DNA of 64,000 nt, taken from contig JAJJXM010000034.1 in the NCBI GenBank assembly GCA_024516155.1, positions 372,001-436,000 of the forward strand. Direction: 5' to 3'. A program made the translations under genes and the position numbers. The notes under the pieces were generated by a model. That model had not been told where the DNA came from. It saw nothing but the letters and a program-made list of their open reading frames with translations, and did not search any database. The DNA comes from Pyronema omphalodes (Eukaryota > Ascomycota > Pezizomycetes > Pezizales > Pyronemataceae). Below are positions 20,988 to 32,463 of this stretch, in pieces (the stretch's first letter is position 1; every line of letters starts with the position of its first letter).

Positions 20988-22515
20988 ATGGCTTCTACGG
21001 GAGGGTTAACAAGGAGGCGCGGAGGAGGTGGTGGAGGAGGCGACGAGGACGGGGAAAGAAGTAGTAGTCCGGCTGCGTCGAGACCGCGTAGTGGTATCGG
21101 AGGTGGTGAGGTTAATTATACTACCTCGGAGAATGGGCATAAGATTGGTATGTCGCCTTTTTCGGGGGAGAGGGAAACAGGCGGAGGAAGAAGAAGAAGA
21201 GGGAGGAGAGGAGGAAGAAACGACGCGGAGCAATTGGGGACTTGGAACAGTTAAAAGAAGATGTGGAAGTAATAGATAGATAAAGCTGACTTGACTTTTC
21301 TAATCAGCATACGACCCAAAGGATATCAGCCAAAATGCTGAGATGAAGAAGATGCCAAAGCTTACGTTGATGGAGGAGATTTTACTACTGGGACTTAAGG
21401 ACAAGCAGGTGTGTTACCTACATATTGCGCCCTTTGTCTTTTTTGCCTTGCTATCCCCATATTCAACACCCCCCCCCCCCCCCCCCCCCCGGGAAGATGG
21501 GATGGGATAGGTGGTTAATGGAAATAAATTATAATTATAGGGATACCTCTCCTTCTGGAACGAAAACATTTCTTACGCTCTCCGAGGTTGTATCATCCTA
21601 GAACTCGCTCTACGGAAACGAATCAGTGTTACCAAGGACTCTTCACGAAGCCGATACCCGCTTGCAGATAGATTAGTGGAAGTCGTGGATGATACCTTGA
21701 CCGGGGAGGTTCTACTGGATGAAGCTTTGAAGATGATGAAGCAAGAGAAGATGAGTATCAGCGACTGGATTGATCTCATGAGTGGTAAGTTCCCACCAAT
21801 AGCTACAAAAATCCCCCTCGCGCGGTTTTCGCGGGACTCGGTATAGGACCATCTAGCTAACAATACCCAGGAGAAACATGGAACCTCTTCAAGATGGGTT
21901 ACCAACTAAAACAAGTCCGTGAACGATTGGCAAAGGGTCTAGTCGACAAAGGAATCCTACGTACCGAAAAGCGCAACTTCCTCCTCTTCGACATGGCCAC
22001 ACATCCCGTTGCCGACGGGGGTGCCAAAGACGAAATCCGTAAACGTGTCCGAGACACCTTCACCCAAAGCGTATTACAGCTCAACGCAAACTTATTTAAC
22101 CCCGAGGGAATGGAATTCCGGTACATTAGAACGATAGCAATGGTATGCGCTGCATATGCTGCTAATGTTCTTGATAATGTCATGAATTATCAATCCCAAA
22201 GTGATCAGGAAAATATCACCGCTATTGTTAATGAGCTCCTAAATGACTTTGGACAATGGCCGTTTGCAATCAAGGGAAGGAGAAATGATGATAGGATTGG
22301 TGGAAAGATTGGTTCGAATATTCCGGCCGAGATTATTAATGAGATTGGAGACAATAAGACGAATGAGTTGCATTTAGAGGTATGTTTCCAAGTATAGCTA
22401 ACGGTGGTGTTCTCATCCTGATGCACCTTTTGAAAAATAATGGGATGCTAATATACCCAATCAATAGGTCGTAGCAGCAGTGCTAAGCGTGTTTACTGGT
22501 TTGGGTACACAATAA
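20988..22515 (+). CDS. VPS74: Vps74/GOLPH3-family Golgi phosphoprotein
   Basis: Five exons: 20988-21249, 21308-21408, 21541-21784, 21871-22379, 22468-22515, giving 387 residues. Vps74 binds PI4P on Golgi membranes and the tails of glycosyltransferases, retaining them through COPI. The N-terminal 85 residues are a disordered Gly/Arg/Ser tail. The GPP34 domain follows: [33 protein letters not shown] at about 106-140, the ELALRKRI helix, [38 protein letters not shown], and the C-terminal [11 protein letters not shown]. Intron 1 has the weak donor GTTAAA. Intron 2 contains a 22-bp poly-C tract (21469-21490). The disordered N-terminus is longer than in animal GOLPH3. Confidence 0.95.
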
Positions 22516-23581
22516 TTTTTTTTTCCCCGTCACATGTTAACTCTTCAACAATACCAAATCTCTTTAGTCACTTTTTATAAGCGGGTTAAAGTTTCTTCAT
22601 TTTTCAATTTTTTTTTCCAGACTCCAGTCTTCAATCTTCAATCTTCAATTTTTTTTTCAGTTCGTTTTTTTTTTCTCTCATAGGAAGGCTTAGGGGTGGT
22701 GGTATAGTGGTATGGTGCTGTGAGGGAGGGGAAAAGGAGGTGTGATAGGGGGTGTTGAGTTCTTCTTCTTCTTCTTCTTTCTTCTTCGCTTTCTTTTACC
22801 GTTGGTTTTTTGCTATATTTGCTATATTTGGGTGGGAGGTGGAAATATCTATTGATGAAAGCAAGCAGACAGAAAGCAGAAAGCAGAAAGCAGAAAGCAG
22901 AAAGCAAAGGATGAGATGTGGAGATGTGGAAATACGGAGATATGGAGACATGGAGATATGGAGATATGGAATAATGAAGCGAAATACCATGGAATTTAAA
23001 GAATTTAAAGAATGCAAGAATTGGTAAAAAACAACTGAAGGAGCAGAGGAATGAGATAAAAATAATATAGTACTTCTTTCTTTGCTTTTCTTTTTTTTTT
23101 TTTCGAATATTTATGGATTGAATGGATGGGAAGGGGTGGGAATGGAAGGGAATGGGGAATGGAGGGGAGGGGAATGGGTGGGGATTGGGGATTGGGATTG
23201 GGGATATGCTTGATATGGACGGAATTTGAAGGATTCAAGGGATTCGAGGGATTGAAGGGCTATGAAAGTACTGGAATTCAGTGGGAAATAATATATAAGT
23301 AAGTAAGTAAGCCCTTGAATTAACTGGAATCCTGCTTAACGATAATTGGAGAGAATCGCTTGGTAGATATATTGATATCCTACATAAATCCTTAAATTCC
23401 TTCCAGAACCTTGGCTCCCTAACACACTTGTTTTGATGAGTTGCAGAAATCCCGCCATTCCTATAGTTTTCTTAACCTTTATGATATTTCATAACATTTC
23501 ATAACCCCCCCTCCCCCCCTCCCCGCCGCCCTTAAACAACCCCCCTCCCCCTTAACAAACAACAACCCCCCCCCCTCCCTC
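22516..23581. other. convergent low-complexity spacer
   Basis: Between the stop codons of VPS74 and CMR1. It contains AATCTTC repeats (22628-22648), a TTC run (22759-22790), AGAAAGC heptamers (22870-22905), GAGATATGGA decamers (22920-22970), GGGAATGG-type repeats (23125-23210), AAGT tetramers (23297-23310), and C-rich runs near 23505-23580. No gene was recognised. Confidence 0.7.
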
Positions 23582-25310
23582 TTAAACAAACAACACAACC
23601 TTCCCACTCGCCGTCCCCCCCACAATCCAATTCCGTCGCTCATGGAACCTCGCAACCGCCGGAACCGCCGTAACCCCATCACCATGTAACTGCGCCAACT
23701 GCCGTCCCGTCTCGTCATACACATCGATTCCACGGTTCATATTAGCCACGACCAATTTCTGGACCTGATCCTGTGGATTAGATTGCCAGATGGCACGGAG
23801 GATTGTTATCCACCGTCCTGTTTGGTTGTTATGGGGTATTATTATCTGGGGTTGCAGCTCTGGAATCTCCTGTGCCTCGGAGGTTGAGGGCGGGGAAGAC
23901 GGTAAATGGGGATGATAAATCTTCACCGTATCATCATAAGAAGTCGTAGCCAACCTTCCAGTGTTACTCCACATTGCAGAGGAAATCGATAAGCGACTCC
24001 CATGCTCCGCCACGGGGGTATCCATGTTCCTTAAATCCCAGATCTTGACAGATCTATCCAGGGATGCGGTGGCGAGGAAGTTCCCATCACCTGGCAGCGC
24101 GTGGCAGCCGCCGATTTTCTTTTCGGAACATTGCCAGATGTCGGGAGTTTTTTGGCGGGTGTCGTAGCGGCCGATTTGACCTTCGAGGGTGGAGAAGAGG
24201 AGGGTTGAAGGGGAGAGGGTGCAAAGGGAACTAAAAGCTGAGTTCGAGGGGAGGACTAGGAGCTCGGTGCTTTTGCCGGTGGTTAGCGAGAAGCTGCGGA
24301 TGCTGGAGTCGTAGGAGGCGGTGAGGATCGTGGAAATGTCGAACGGGGGGATGTGGAGGGAGCTGATCGTCCGGGTGTGGATTTTGTATTGGCTTATGTC
24401 CGGGGTTTGGGATTCGGATTCGGATTCTTCGTCTTCGGAGTCTTGGGGCTCGGGTTTGATTTTGGTGGACCGAGACCGGGTGCTGCGTTTTTGGTTGGTG
24501 GATGAGGCTTCGTCTTCGGCTTCGGCTTCTTCTTTGATCTCGGTTTTGAGAGTGCTGGTTTCGTCTTCGGAGGTTAAACCCGCGTTGAAGATTCCTAGGG
24601 TGCCGATTTTGTCGACGGCGAAGATTAGGCGCTTTTCTACGGTGGGATGGAATTCCATTGCGTAGATTCTCTCTGGGGTGATTTTGATATCTGTGGTATT
24701 ATTAGTTTCATTAATTTCTTCATGATTCCCATATTCCCATCCCCCTTCCAATCCAAAAATCCCAACACAGAGAGAGAGCCCGAAATAAAACAGACATACC
24801 ATTAACCTCAAACTTATCCCAAATCGTCAACCCCATAATCTTCTCTCTAACTTCCTTCAACCCCTTATCCCCAGTAGCCTCCACATCCTCCTTCGTAAAA
24901 GTCGGTTCATATTTCTCCCTCCCAATAACGCCACTAAACAAACCCCTCTTAATCTCAAAACTCAAATCCCCCGCAACCCTCTGTCTCTTCGCCTCAATCT
25001 CCGCCTCTCTAGCCGCCGCCGCTTCCTCCGCTTTTTCTTTTGCAATCGTAGAATCCGCCGGTAATCCTGCCAACCGGGAGGAGGTGCGTCTTGGTAAACT
25101 TGCTTCCACTGGAGACCGTTTCCGTTTTGCTGCAGAAGGTTTACGAGATTTCGTAGAAGAAGATGAAGAAGCAGCGGCTTTGGAAAGTTTAACAGAGGAG
25201 GTTAATGACGCGGATAAGTTATCGAGTTGAAGTTGTTGTAGCAGGGCTTTGTTACGGGCGATATTTGCTTGCCGTTGGGCTTCGTAGTCGGTTGTATCCG
25301 AGTCGGCCAT
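23582..25310 (-). CDS. CMR1: Cmr1/WDR76-type WD40 DNA-damage-binding protein
   Basis: Two exons in coding order: 25310-24800 and 24690-23582, giving 539 residues. Cmr1 (WDR76) is a nuclear WD40 protein that binds DNA and gathers at sites of replication stress and protein quality control. The N-terminal 130 residues are charged and Lys/Arg/Ala-rich (KSRKPSAAKRKRSP, a likely nuclear signal). Family marks follow: KITPERIYAMEFHPTVEKRLIFAVDK, an acidic insert (DSEDEESESES), YDSSIRSFSL, GHALPG-like repeats, LATASLDRSVKIWDLR, EHGSRLSISSAMWSNTGRLATTSYDDTVKIY, and C-terminal ARFHERRNWIVGGTASGKVVLF. The intron (24691-24799) uses GTATGT and an ACTAAT branch. Its start is 468 bp downstream of the UTP13 stop on the same strand. 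Confidence 0.93.
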
Positions 25311-25777
25311 TGTTTTTGTTTTGTTTTTTTATTCTTGTGATTATCCCGTGATGTCAGATTGGTCTTGTTCGTTGTCGGGTCGGAAATGAGGTGCGTTTAA
25401 AGGCGCGGGTGGACTAGTCTAGCGAATGTTCGTGATGGTGGGTGCCTAGAATTGGCGGCGCGTTAAGCATAGACAAAGAGAACGCGACGCGTGGGGATGG
25501 GTTTTAAGGAAACCCTAACCCGTGATTTTTCACTTTTGGTGGGTGGGTGGGTGGGTGTTCGCGCTTTAAATTTTACGCATTCTCCGGTAACCTTATTATA
25601 TGCACCACCGCTTAGAGTAGCTTCCATGGTTTAATGATTCAATATGTTTCATGGTTCAAAATTTCCAAGTCTTTTTTTGAAGAAAGAAAATTAACTTTTT
25701 TGTGATCCCCTTTGAACTAACCAAAAACGCCAGAAAATTATGTACAAAAACTCTGATATAAAAAATATGAAACTTTT
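25311..25777. other. CMR1 promoter region
   Basis: 467-bp spacer upstream of CMR1 and downstream of UTP13. GGGT tetramers near 25540 are notable. A TCTAGCGAATG-rich segment shows no gene. Confidence 0.5.
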
Positions 25778-28488
25778 CTATAACACCTCAATCTCCATGC
25801 TATCACTGCTGTTTCCTAATACTTGATCCATCTGCTTCAATGTATACTCAACCATAAATGACTCCTCAACCAACTCCTCCATTCGCTTGTAGTGACGCTC
25901 AGTGTAACTGCCTAGTGCGTCCCAGACATCACGACCAACACCACGAAGCGAAACCAACCGGGGAGCACCGTAGCTGCGGAGGAGAACAAAGAGGACTCTC
26001 TGTGCGGTAACAGCGGTCCTGGCGTTGGTGTTCCAGTCACGGATTCTGCACAGGAGAACACCAAGCTGAGAGTCGGAAAGGGTGGAAAGAACCTCATCAA
26101 CGGCAACGAGACCGGACAAGGATCCAGCCTCAGGAGTGGCAGTAGTAACGGAGGTAAGGAGCTTAAGAAGCTGTCCGGGGTGGTTCAAAGACAAAGCAAG
26201 CGAGATTGCAGAGCGGTAGTCATTGATGGCGATGTAGTTGGCGAGCTTCTGCTGCTCCTCGACGAGAGCCTGCTCTTCGGCATCCTTCTCGGCGATGGTG
26301 GTAGCAGTGACATCAGACCAGAAAGAGATAACTCCCTCGGCGTCCGCGGAAGCAATAGTGCTACCCTGGTCTTCCTCATCAGGGCGAGCAGAGATAGCCC
26401 AGATACGCTGCTCGTGGTTGTCCAAAGTAGCCGAGCACTCTCCAGACTTGATATCCCAGACCTTAACAAGACCATCGTTACCACCAGAAACAACCTGAAG
26501 ACCACCAGAAATCCACAAAGCACGCTGAATAGAGTTGGTGTGGCCCTCAAAGGTCTTCAAACAGCTGTAGTCAACCAAACTCCAAATCTTGACGGTCTTA
26601 TCGGTGGAACCGGTAACAACCATTCTTCCTCCCTTCATTCCTGCCTCTCCTCCAAGGGCGGAGGCAGTAATGGTGGAGGGTGCAAACTTTACGGACCAAA
26701 CCGCGCGGCGATGGCCACGGAGAACTCCGATGGTCTCTCCCTCCTCGGTCGACCAAATCTTGACAGTTCTGTCCTGAGATGCGGAAGCAAACAGAGTATC
26801 ATCTGGTGAGACGTCAATAGCGTTAATGTCCTTCTCATGTGCACGCTTAGTCCAGACAGCTCTAGGCTTCTTTCCAGGAACCAAAGAAACATCCCACTTC
26901 TTGATGGTTCTGTCAGCTCCTCCGGTAAGCATAAACTTAGGGGGCTGCTTCTCCTCAGCAGCCTTGGAACCCTCCTGTGGCCGTTGTCGGGGAAGGGAGA
27001 GAGCTGCTACACTCTCGGCGTGACCGGTGAAGACGGCAGCACATGTGAAGGAGTTGTTCTCAGCGTCGATTTTCCACAAACGGGCATCGTTGTCTTTTCC
27101 AGCGGTGGCAAGCCAATGACCAGACCAGTCACTGTCCAAGGTGAGAACAGTCTCGGTGTGGCCACGGAGGATAGCTACGTCGTGGAAGGTTTTGGAGGAG
27201 ACAAGAGTGACATTTTCGGAGTTGGTGGCGATGGCAATAAGGGAGGAGTCGGGGGGAAGGAATTGAAGGTCGAGGATTTGGTCATAGTTAGTAGTGATGT
27301 GCTTTGTTGTGGGGAGAGAGATCGGGGCGGGGGAGGGAAGGCGGAGGGCGTGGATTTGGATGGTGTAGTCGTGGTGAACGGAGAGGAGGGATGCTAGGTT
27401 CTTGTGGTATCTAGGAGCTGTCAGTAAGCCACTTAAGCTATGGAGATGTTTGTGAGACCAACATTACTTGAATAACTCCCTTCTCTTCATCTTCATCCAC
27501 CTTGACCTCCTTGGTAATCTCCTCACCCTTTGTCAAATCCCACACTCGTATCCTGTCCTGTCTTCCAGCAGCAAAGATAAGCTTGTCAGTGCTTCCACCA
27601 TCCTCCCGCTCAAACATTCCTGGTGCAATAAATCCAACAGCCTCAACCTCCTCTCCAGTTGGTGTAGGAACCGCATTCCAAGTCTTCGTGTCAATCAAAC
27701 ACATGACACCGTCTCTTCCACCAGTCAACAGCCTCTTTCCATCCAAGCTCCAATCCAATCCACGGACAATACTGTTATGGTTCTGCAAAGTCGCAACGTT
27801 TGTCGTCGTCTCCAAATCCCAAACCAAGACCTGAGTATCCTCTCCTCCAGTAGCCAACATAAATCGTCCCATAACATCCTTCTTCTTTCCCTTCTTTGTT
27901 TTAGCCTCCATCTCAACTGGTGATTCTCCCTCTGCCATAAAGAATGACAATGCTGAAACTAATCCTCCATGTCCGCGAAGGTTGTGTGTTACGAATCCCT
28001 TGCGGATATCCCACACCTTAACCAAACCATCCGAACCTCCAGTAGCAACCAAAGTTCCGGTAGGGTCGCATGCTGAGACAATAATAGGCGAGGTCTGCTT
28101 AACCTGGCGCTCGTGGTTAGGTGTTACAGTAATCGGTACGGTAGTAAAATCTGGAGACAACGAGTATGTGTGCATCTGGTAGGATTTGGAAATCGAGAGG
28201 ATCAAGTAAGAAGCGTCCGGGGACAAAGCGACAGTTGAAATTTCATCTTCGAGCTGTAATTGCTGTCAGTGAAGCCAAAATTCAAAATTTCAAAGGTCCA
28301 CATACACCATCAATTCTTGCAACCTCAGCACCATTTTCAATATCCGTAATAACAGCTTCATCACCATTTGCAGTCACAAGCAAGCGTCCGGAGCGGTCAA
28401 GAGCGACACAACCAACACCTCCGCTGTAAAAAGGTTTAATAGTCTTGGTGACCTTAAAGGTAGTCTTCAATGATGAGGAAGGCGCCAT
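25778..28488 (-). CDS. UTP13: U3 snoRNP / SSU processome protein Utp13
   Basis: Three exons in coding order: 28488-28306, 28253-27468, 27400-25778, giving 863 residues with the acceptor chosen here. Utp13 is a double-propeller WD40 member of the UTP-B complex, needed for 18S rRNA maturation in the nucleolus. WD motifs include VKVWDIRKG, VLVWDLET, IRVWDLTKG, IKKWDVSL, VKIWSTEEG, VKIWSLVD and VKVWDIKSG. The C-terminal Utp13 helical domain shows HPGQLLKLL, GVLLCRIRDWNTNART and HYKRMEELVEESFMVEYTLKQMDQ. Intron 2 is odd. After the donor at 27467 (VIQ|GTAATG), the first CAG (27420-27418) and TAG (27413-27411) both break the frame. Only AAG ending at 27401 is in frame (giving VIQ-NLASLLSVH). An indel in the sequence or a non-canonical splice is the alternative. 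Confidence 0.92.
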
Positions 28489-28773
28489 CTTGAAGTGTTG
28501 CGGACGAGGAATTGCCCGGGAAAAAATGCGCGATTTCGTGGGGTTTCGTGGTTTTGGCGTCGCACGAGATGCGAGCTGGAAATTTTTGGTTTCGCGCAGA
28601 GAACATCGCGCTAGAGCAATGCGGCTCTGCGGGAGTGAGTGATCGGTTGTGAAGTAGCAATTAGCGCCCCGCGAAAACAGAGCTCCGTCAGAGAAAAGTA
28701 CCCAGTTAAAATAAACATTTTGGTTTTATATTACTATACAAATCTTGGGTATAATATGTAGATGATCCAGCAT

Positions 28774-29774
28774 CTAAATAATGTCGTAGGGGTCTCTGTC
28801 GTTCTTGCTGACAACGACCTCAAATCCTTCCTTTTCTTCCCTGTCGGTCTCCCCTACCTTCTTCCATTCCTCCATAAGAACATCAGTAAGCTTGGGCTTC
28901 ATAACAGCGCTCAAGAATCCTCTCTCAGTGTTAGTGTGGAAACCTATACAATTAGTTAGCCCTTGGTCGACTCAAAAGAAAACTCGGAAACCAACAGCTA
29001 ATAACACTGATTCCCTTCTCCTTCGCCGCTAGTGCCTCATGATGCGACAGCTCTCCAGTAAAGAACAAGTCCACATCAAGGTTCTTAAACATGCTTCCAC
29101 CACTTCCTGCACAAAGTGCAAGCTTCTTAATCTTCCTTCCCGCCGTTCCATCTGCAACCATAAGCTTCTCCATTCCAAGGTGAGCCTTAACACGCTTCAC
29201 CAACTCTCCAAGCTCCGTAGCCTCCTTCAGCACCACAATGCGTCCCATTCCACTGTCCTCAAATCCTTCCGGTCCATTAACCTTTGTGATAACCTCTCTA
29301 CTCTCCTCATTTGCCTTTCCTCCTGAGATACCATCCGCCAACCAGTCGTTCACTCCTCCAATAGTAGCATCCACAGCGGTGTGGGGGGAGTATACACTGA
29401 TTCCTTCCTGTGCCAATCTTAATAGCGACTCCTGCTGGGAGTCGGCAAAGGTAAGCGATTTCATTGGCTTGAAGATGATAGGGTGGTAAGTAATGATCAT
29501 TGAAGATCTCAGCGCAATGGCCTCGTCAACGACGGAGCGGGTAAGATCGATAGTGAGTAAAACGACATGTTTCTTTGGGCGAGAAGCAACAAGATCAGAG
29601 CGATGGGGAGATTCGAGGAGGAGACCGGTGTTGTCCCAGGTCTTGTCGGCAATTGCGGCGGGGTATCTAGAGCTGTTGTTAGAAGGGTTGGAATGCGGGG
29701 AAGCGGGGGTGCTACAGGCGCTGGATGGAATTGACAACTGTACGCACGACAGGAGATCTGAGTGAGTTTGACAT
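28774..29774 (-). CDS. NIF3: NIF3/DUF34 family metal-binding protein
   Basis: Three exons in coding order: 29774-29716, 29666-28996, 28943-28774, giving 299 residues. This widespread family folds around a di-metal site; its exact reaction is unsettled, with a GTP cyclohydrolase I-like or metal-insertion role proposed. Diagnostic segments are YPAAIADKTWDNTGLLLE near the N-terminus, IITYHPIIFKP (metal His), GISVYSPHTAVDA (His), LFFTGELSHHEALAA, and CFHTNTERGF near the C-terminus (His and Glu). The family's conserved CGHTNTER has Phe here in place of Gly. Intron 1 has a TTCTAAC branch and joins QRL to YPAA. Intron 2 uses donor GTTGGT and restores VISC-FHTNTERG. The start Met at 29774 gives the usual short N-terminus. 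Confidence 0.93.
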
Positions 29775-32463
29775 GATAGCTCGAGATATAAGTACTTCGC
29801 TGTACTGGTCGAAAATTGAGCTTTGGAATGCCGTTTCGTTGGTTGGATTCCGAGATCTTTGGTTTCGCTGCTGAGATGGCGCTGACGTGCGCCAAGAATA
29901 ATTTATCATGCGCACGCTCTAACTACACTTTTAGCCCGGACCTCCAGGTATTTAGCATATAATTTTTTTATCCTAATTATCAATCTCAGGGGTTATTGGT
30001 ACTCTTTTGTGTTTTATCAGTTGGTTATTCGACTCCAAATTCTTGACTGCAATCCAAAATCCAAACAAACAGATGAATAATTGGGCCATATCAACTAGAA
30101 ACTTCAACTATTTCGAGGCTGGCGGCACTTATACAAGTCCTTCAATGCAAACACCTCGTACCTCAATGGAGCACGTACATGGCCTTTCTCAAGTATATCA
30201 GACCGTTGAATATCATAATGCGCGATATTAGAGTGGAAAAGACAAGTTTAAAAACTTCTGTGACAATCCTCGGAAATATCGTAGCCAGACATAATATTGA
30301 TCAACCAACTTGGAATGGATGTCAAATATCTGGTAGATACCTTTATATTTTAGTTTCTAGTTATCCTCTTAATTATGTGAATCAATTGATGCTTTTATCT
30401 AGCTAGCCAATCTCACCTAATCTCATAGAAACCCCTAGAAGTGTCATCAAAAGAAACCAAAACTTGTGTTAAAGAAAAGAATATCATAAAAAAGTACTGG
30501 GAGAAATTCGGGGAATCAATGCGGACCTAGCGTAAATACTGAATTTACAGGCCTTTATCGCATATGTTAACAGATAGAAAGCTGGGAAGCAAGTTGTAGT
30601 AATTGAAAGATATAGAATTCTTTACCAATAGGCAAAAACCTGCCGAAAGTTTTATTGAAGAGCTTATGTCATATGGTATGTTCTTGCTGTATATATCACA
30701 TAACGCAATTGAAAATTAAGCAGTTAAATTGGATCAATACAATATTCATGTCTCAAACCTGTGGTTTTGGTGCAATTAAACTCACCCTGAGTGTGAATAA
30801 GGTGTCTACTACTGTTTCCTCGTCCTCATTTCTAAGATAAGGGCTAAAAGAACATCTTGATGCTATGTGGATTCCACTTCGTTGAGAAGCTGCTCGCTTC
30901 CCACTTAAAATAACCCGCTGACCGAGTGTGATGACATCATGGTGACAGCAGTCCATACTAATTACTTCCCTGTTTATCCACTTCTTTGCCATTCATCACG
31001 CGCCATCCATATCAGAGATTCATATCAGAGGTGTCCAGAACGATCTGTTCGGGTTCTGAAAAGCTACAAGTCCAAAAGTGAAACGAATTCAGTGGGAGGT
31101 GAAGTAGGGCTGTATTGGTTGATCAATAAGTTTGGCGGGCGGTGAATAGGCAATTTTACCGGGTTTGCAGCAGCAGTAACAGATGTTAAATGACATTAGA
31201 TTTTGCTGAGCAATATGCAGCACAGTAATTAGTGAGATGTGAGATGTGAACAGATTCAGAGTTTGGAGGGTAATACACAACTTCATCTCATTTTGCTATG
31301 TAGTACTCTATAGATAGCTTTGGCTGACATTCCTATAATGAATCAAAGCTAGTGAGATTTCTTGCAAGATTCTTTATTCAACTCCTCGATTGAATTATGT
31401 GTTATTTCCAATTATTGAGGTTCAGAGGAACTTTGATGAGCATAGTCTATTCATAGTATGTCACTCGACTGTTGGGGAAAGTCGTTTCGAATCATTTATT
31501 TGCTTTCTTTTATTCTTGCCATTGTAACTTTTTTTATCGGCAATATTTCTCAATGTCTAAATGATATGTTGTGGCATTCCGCTTACCATAGATCAATCAA
31601 CTGAGTAGTTTGATCTGTCCTCGGCTTCTCTCTCGTTTCTTGTGACGCTTTCGGTGGTCCAGGAAAACCGGCTGATTCATATGCGATCTTATCTATGCTC
31701 TGCTTAATTTCCGATACTATCTGGTAATTAAAACAATATCTCGTTTGCTGGTGTCATTCAACATCCTCCCCAGCCATGATGCAGCGTAATAAATAAATAC
31801 GAGCAAGTTGCACGAGACCGGGTGATTTCACATGACCCGCATCACGAGTGATAACTGCAATCTGCAACCGTTCCAATTTTGTAATTGACTTTTCAATTAA
31901 CGTAAAATTCATAAATGTTTCTATGTAGATTTTGGATCTTGAAGAAAACAGATATATTCCTCCTGTGTCTTGACTGGCATTCATTGAGAAGATACTCAAG
32001 ACAAAAAAGCCTGGATAACATGCAATGTCAGACTTGAATGATAATAATCCTCAATTGGGTGGCGAATAGAAGCAAATCAGCGAAGATGATAAAAATAACT
32101 AATGGAACGGCCCTCTGTAATTGGTTTGCTAAAGCCATCGTGGGTTTTTTGTGTCATGTATCATTTTTCAAAGTGATTATTCCTAACAAAGGCTCATTGG
32201 GGATTCCTGTGAGATACTCAGCTGCTGAACTCCCAGAAAATTCTTTGAAAGTCCGCAGAAGATTTAAGATATTCCCGCCCTTACTTAGATGTATGCAAAG
32301 TTATACCCATCTAGGTCAAACTTCCTCCGGTTTCGCCAAATACCGCCTAGTCTTTGGTCGCCGCATCCTGGAACCCTGCAACATCAGACACGCTCTCTCA
32401 TCAACGCGACGCGCCCTGCTTTTCCCAATTCACCCAACGCACCAAAAGTCCCGACACGTAAAC
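29775..32463. other. AT-rich intergenic stretch
   Basis: No ORF above about 80 codons with a recognisable domain, and no clear tandem arrays. It may hold decayed sequence or long untranslated leaders of NIF3 and the CDCA7-like gene. Confidence 0.5.

Noticed and set aside
26180..26809. 209-codon frame opposite UTP13
   Set aside because: Antisense shadow of the WD40 coding sequence.
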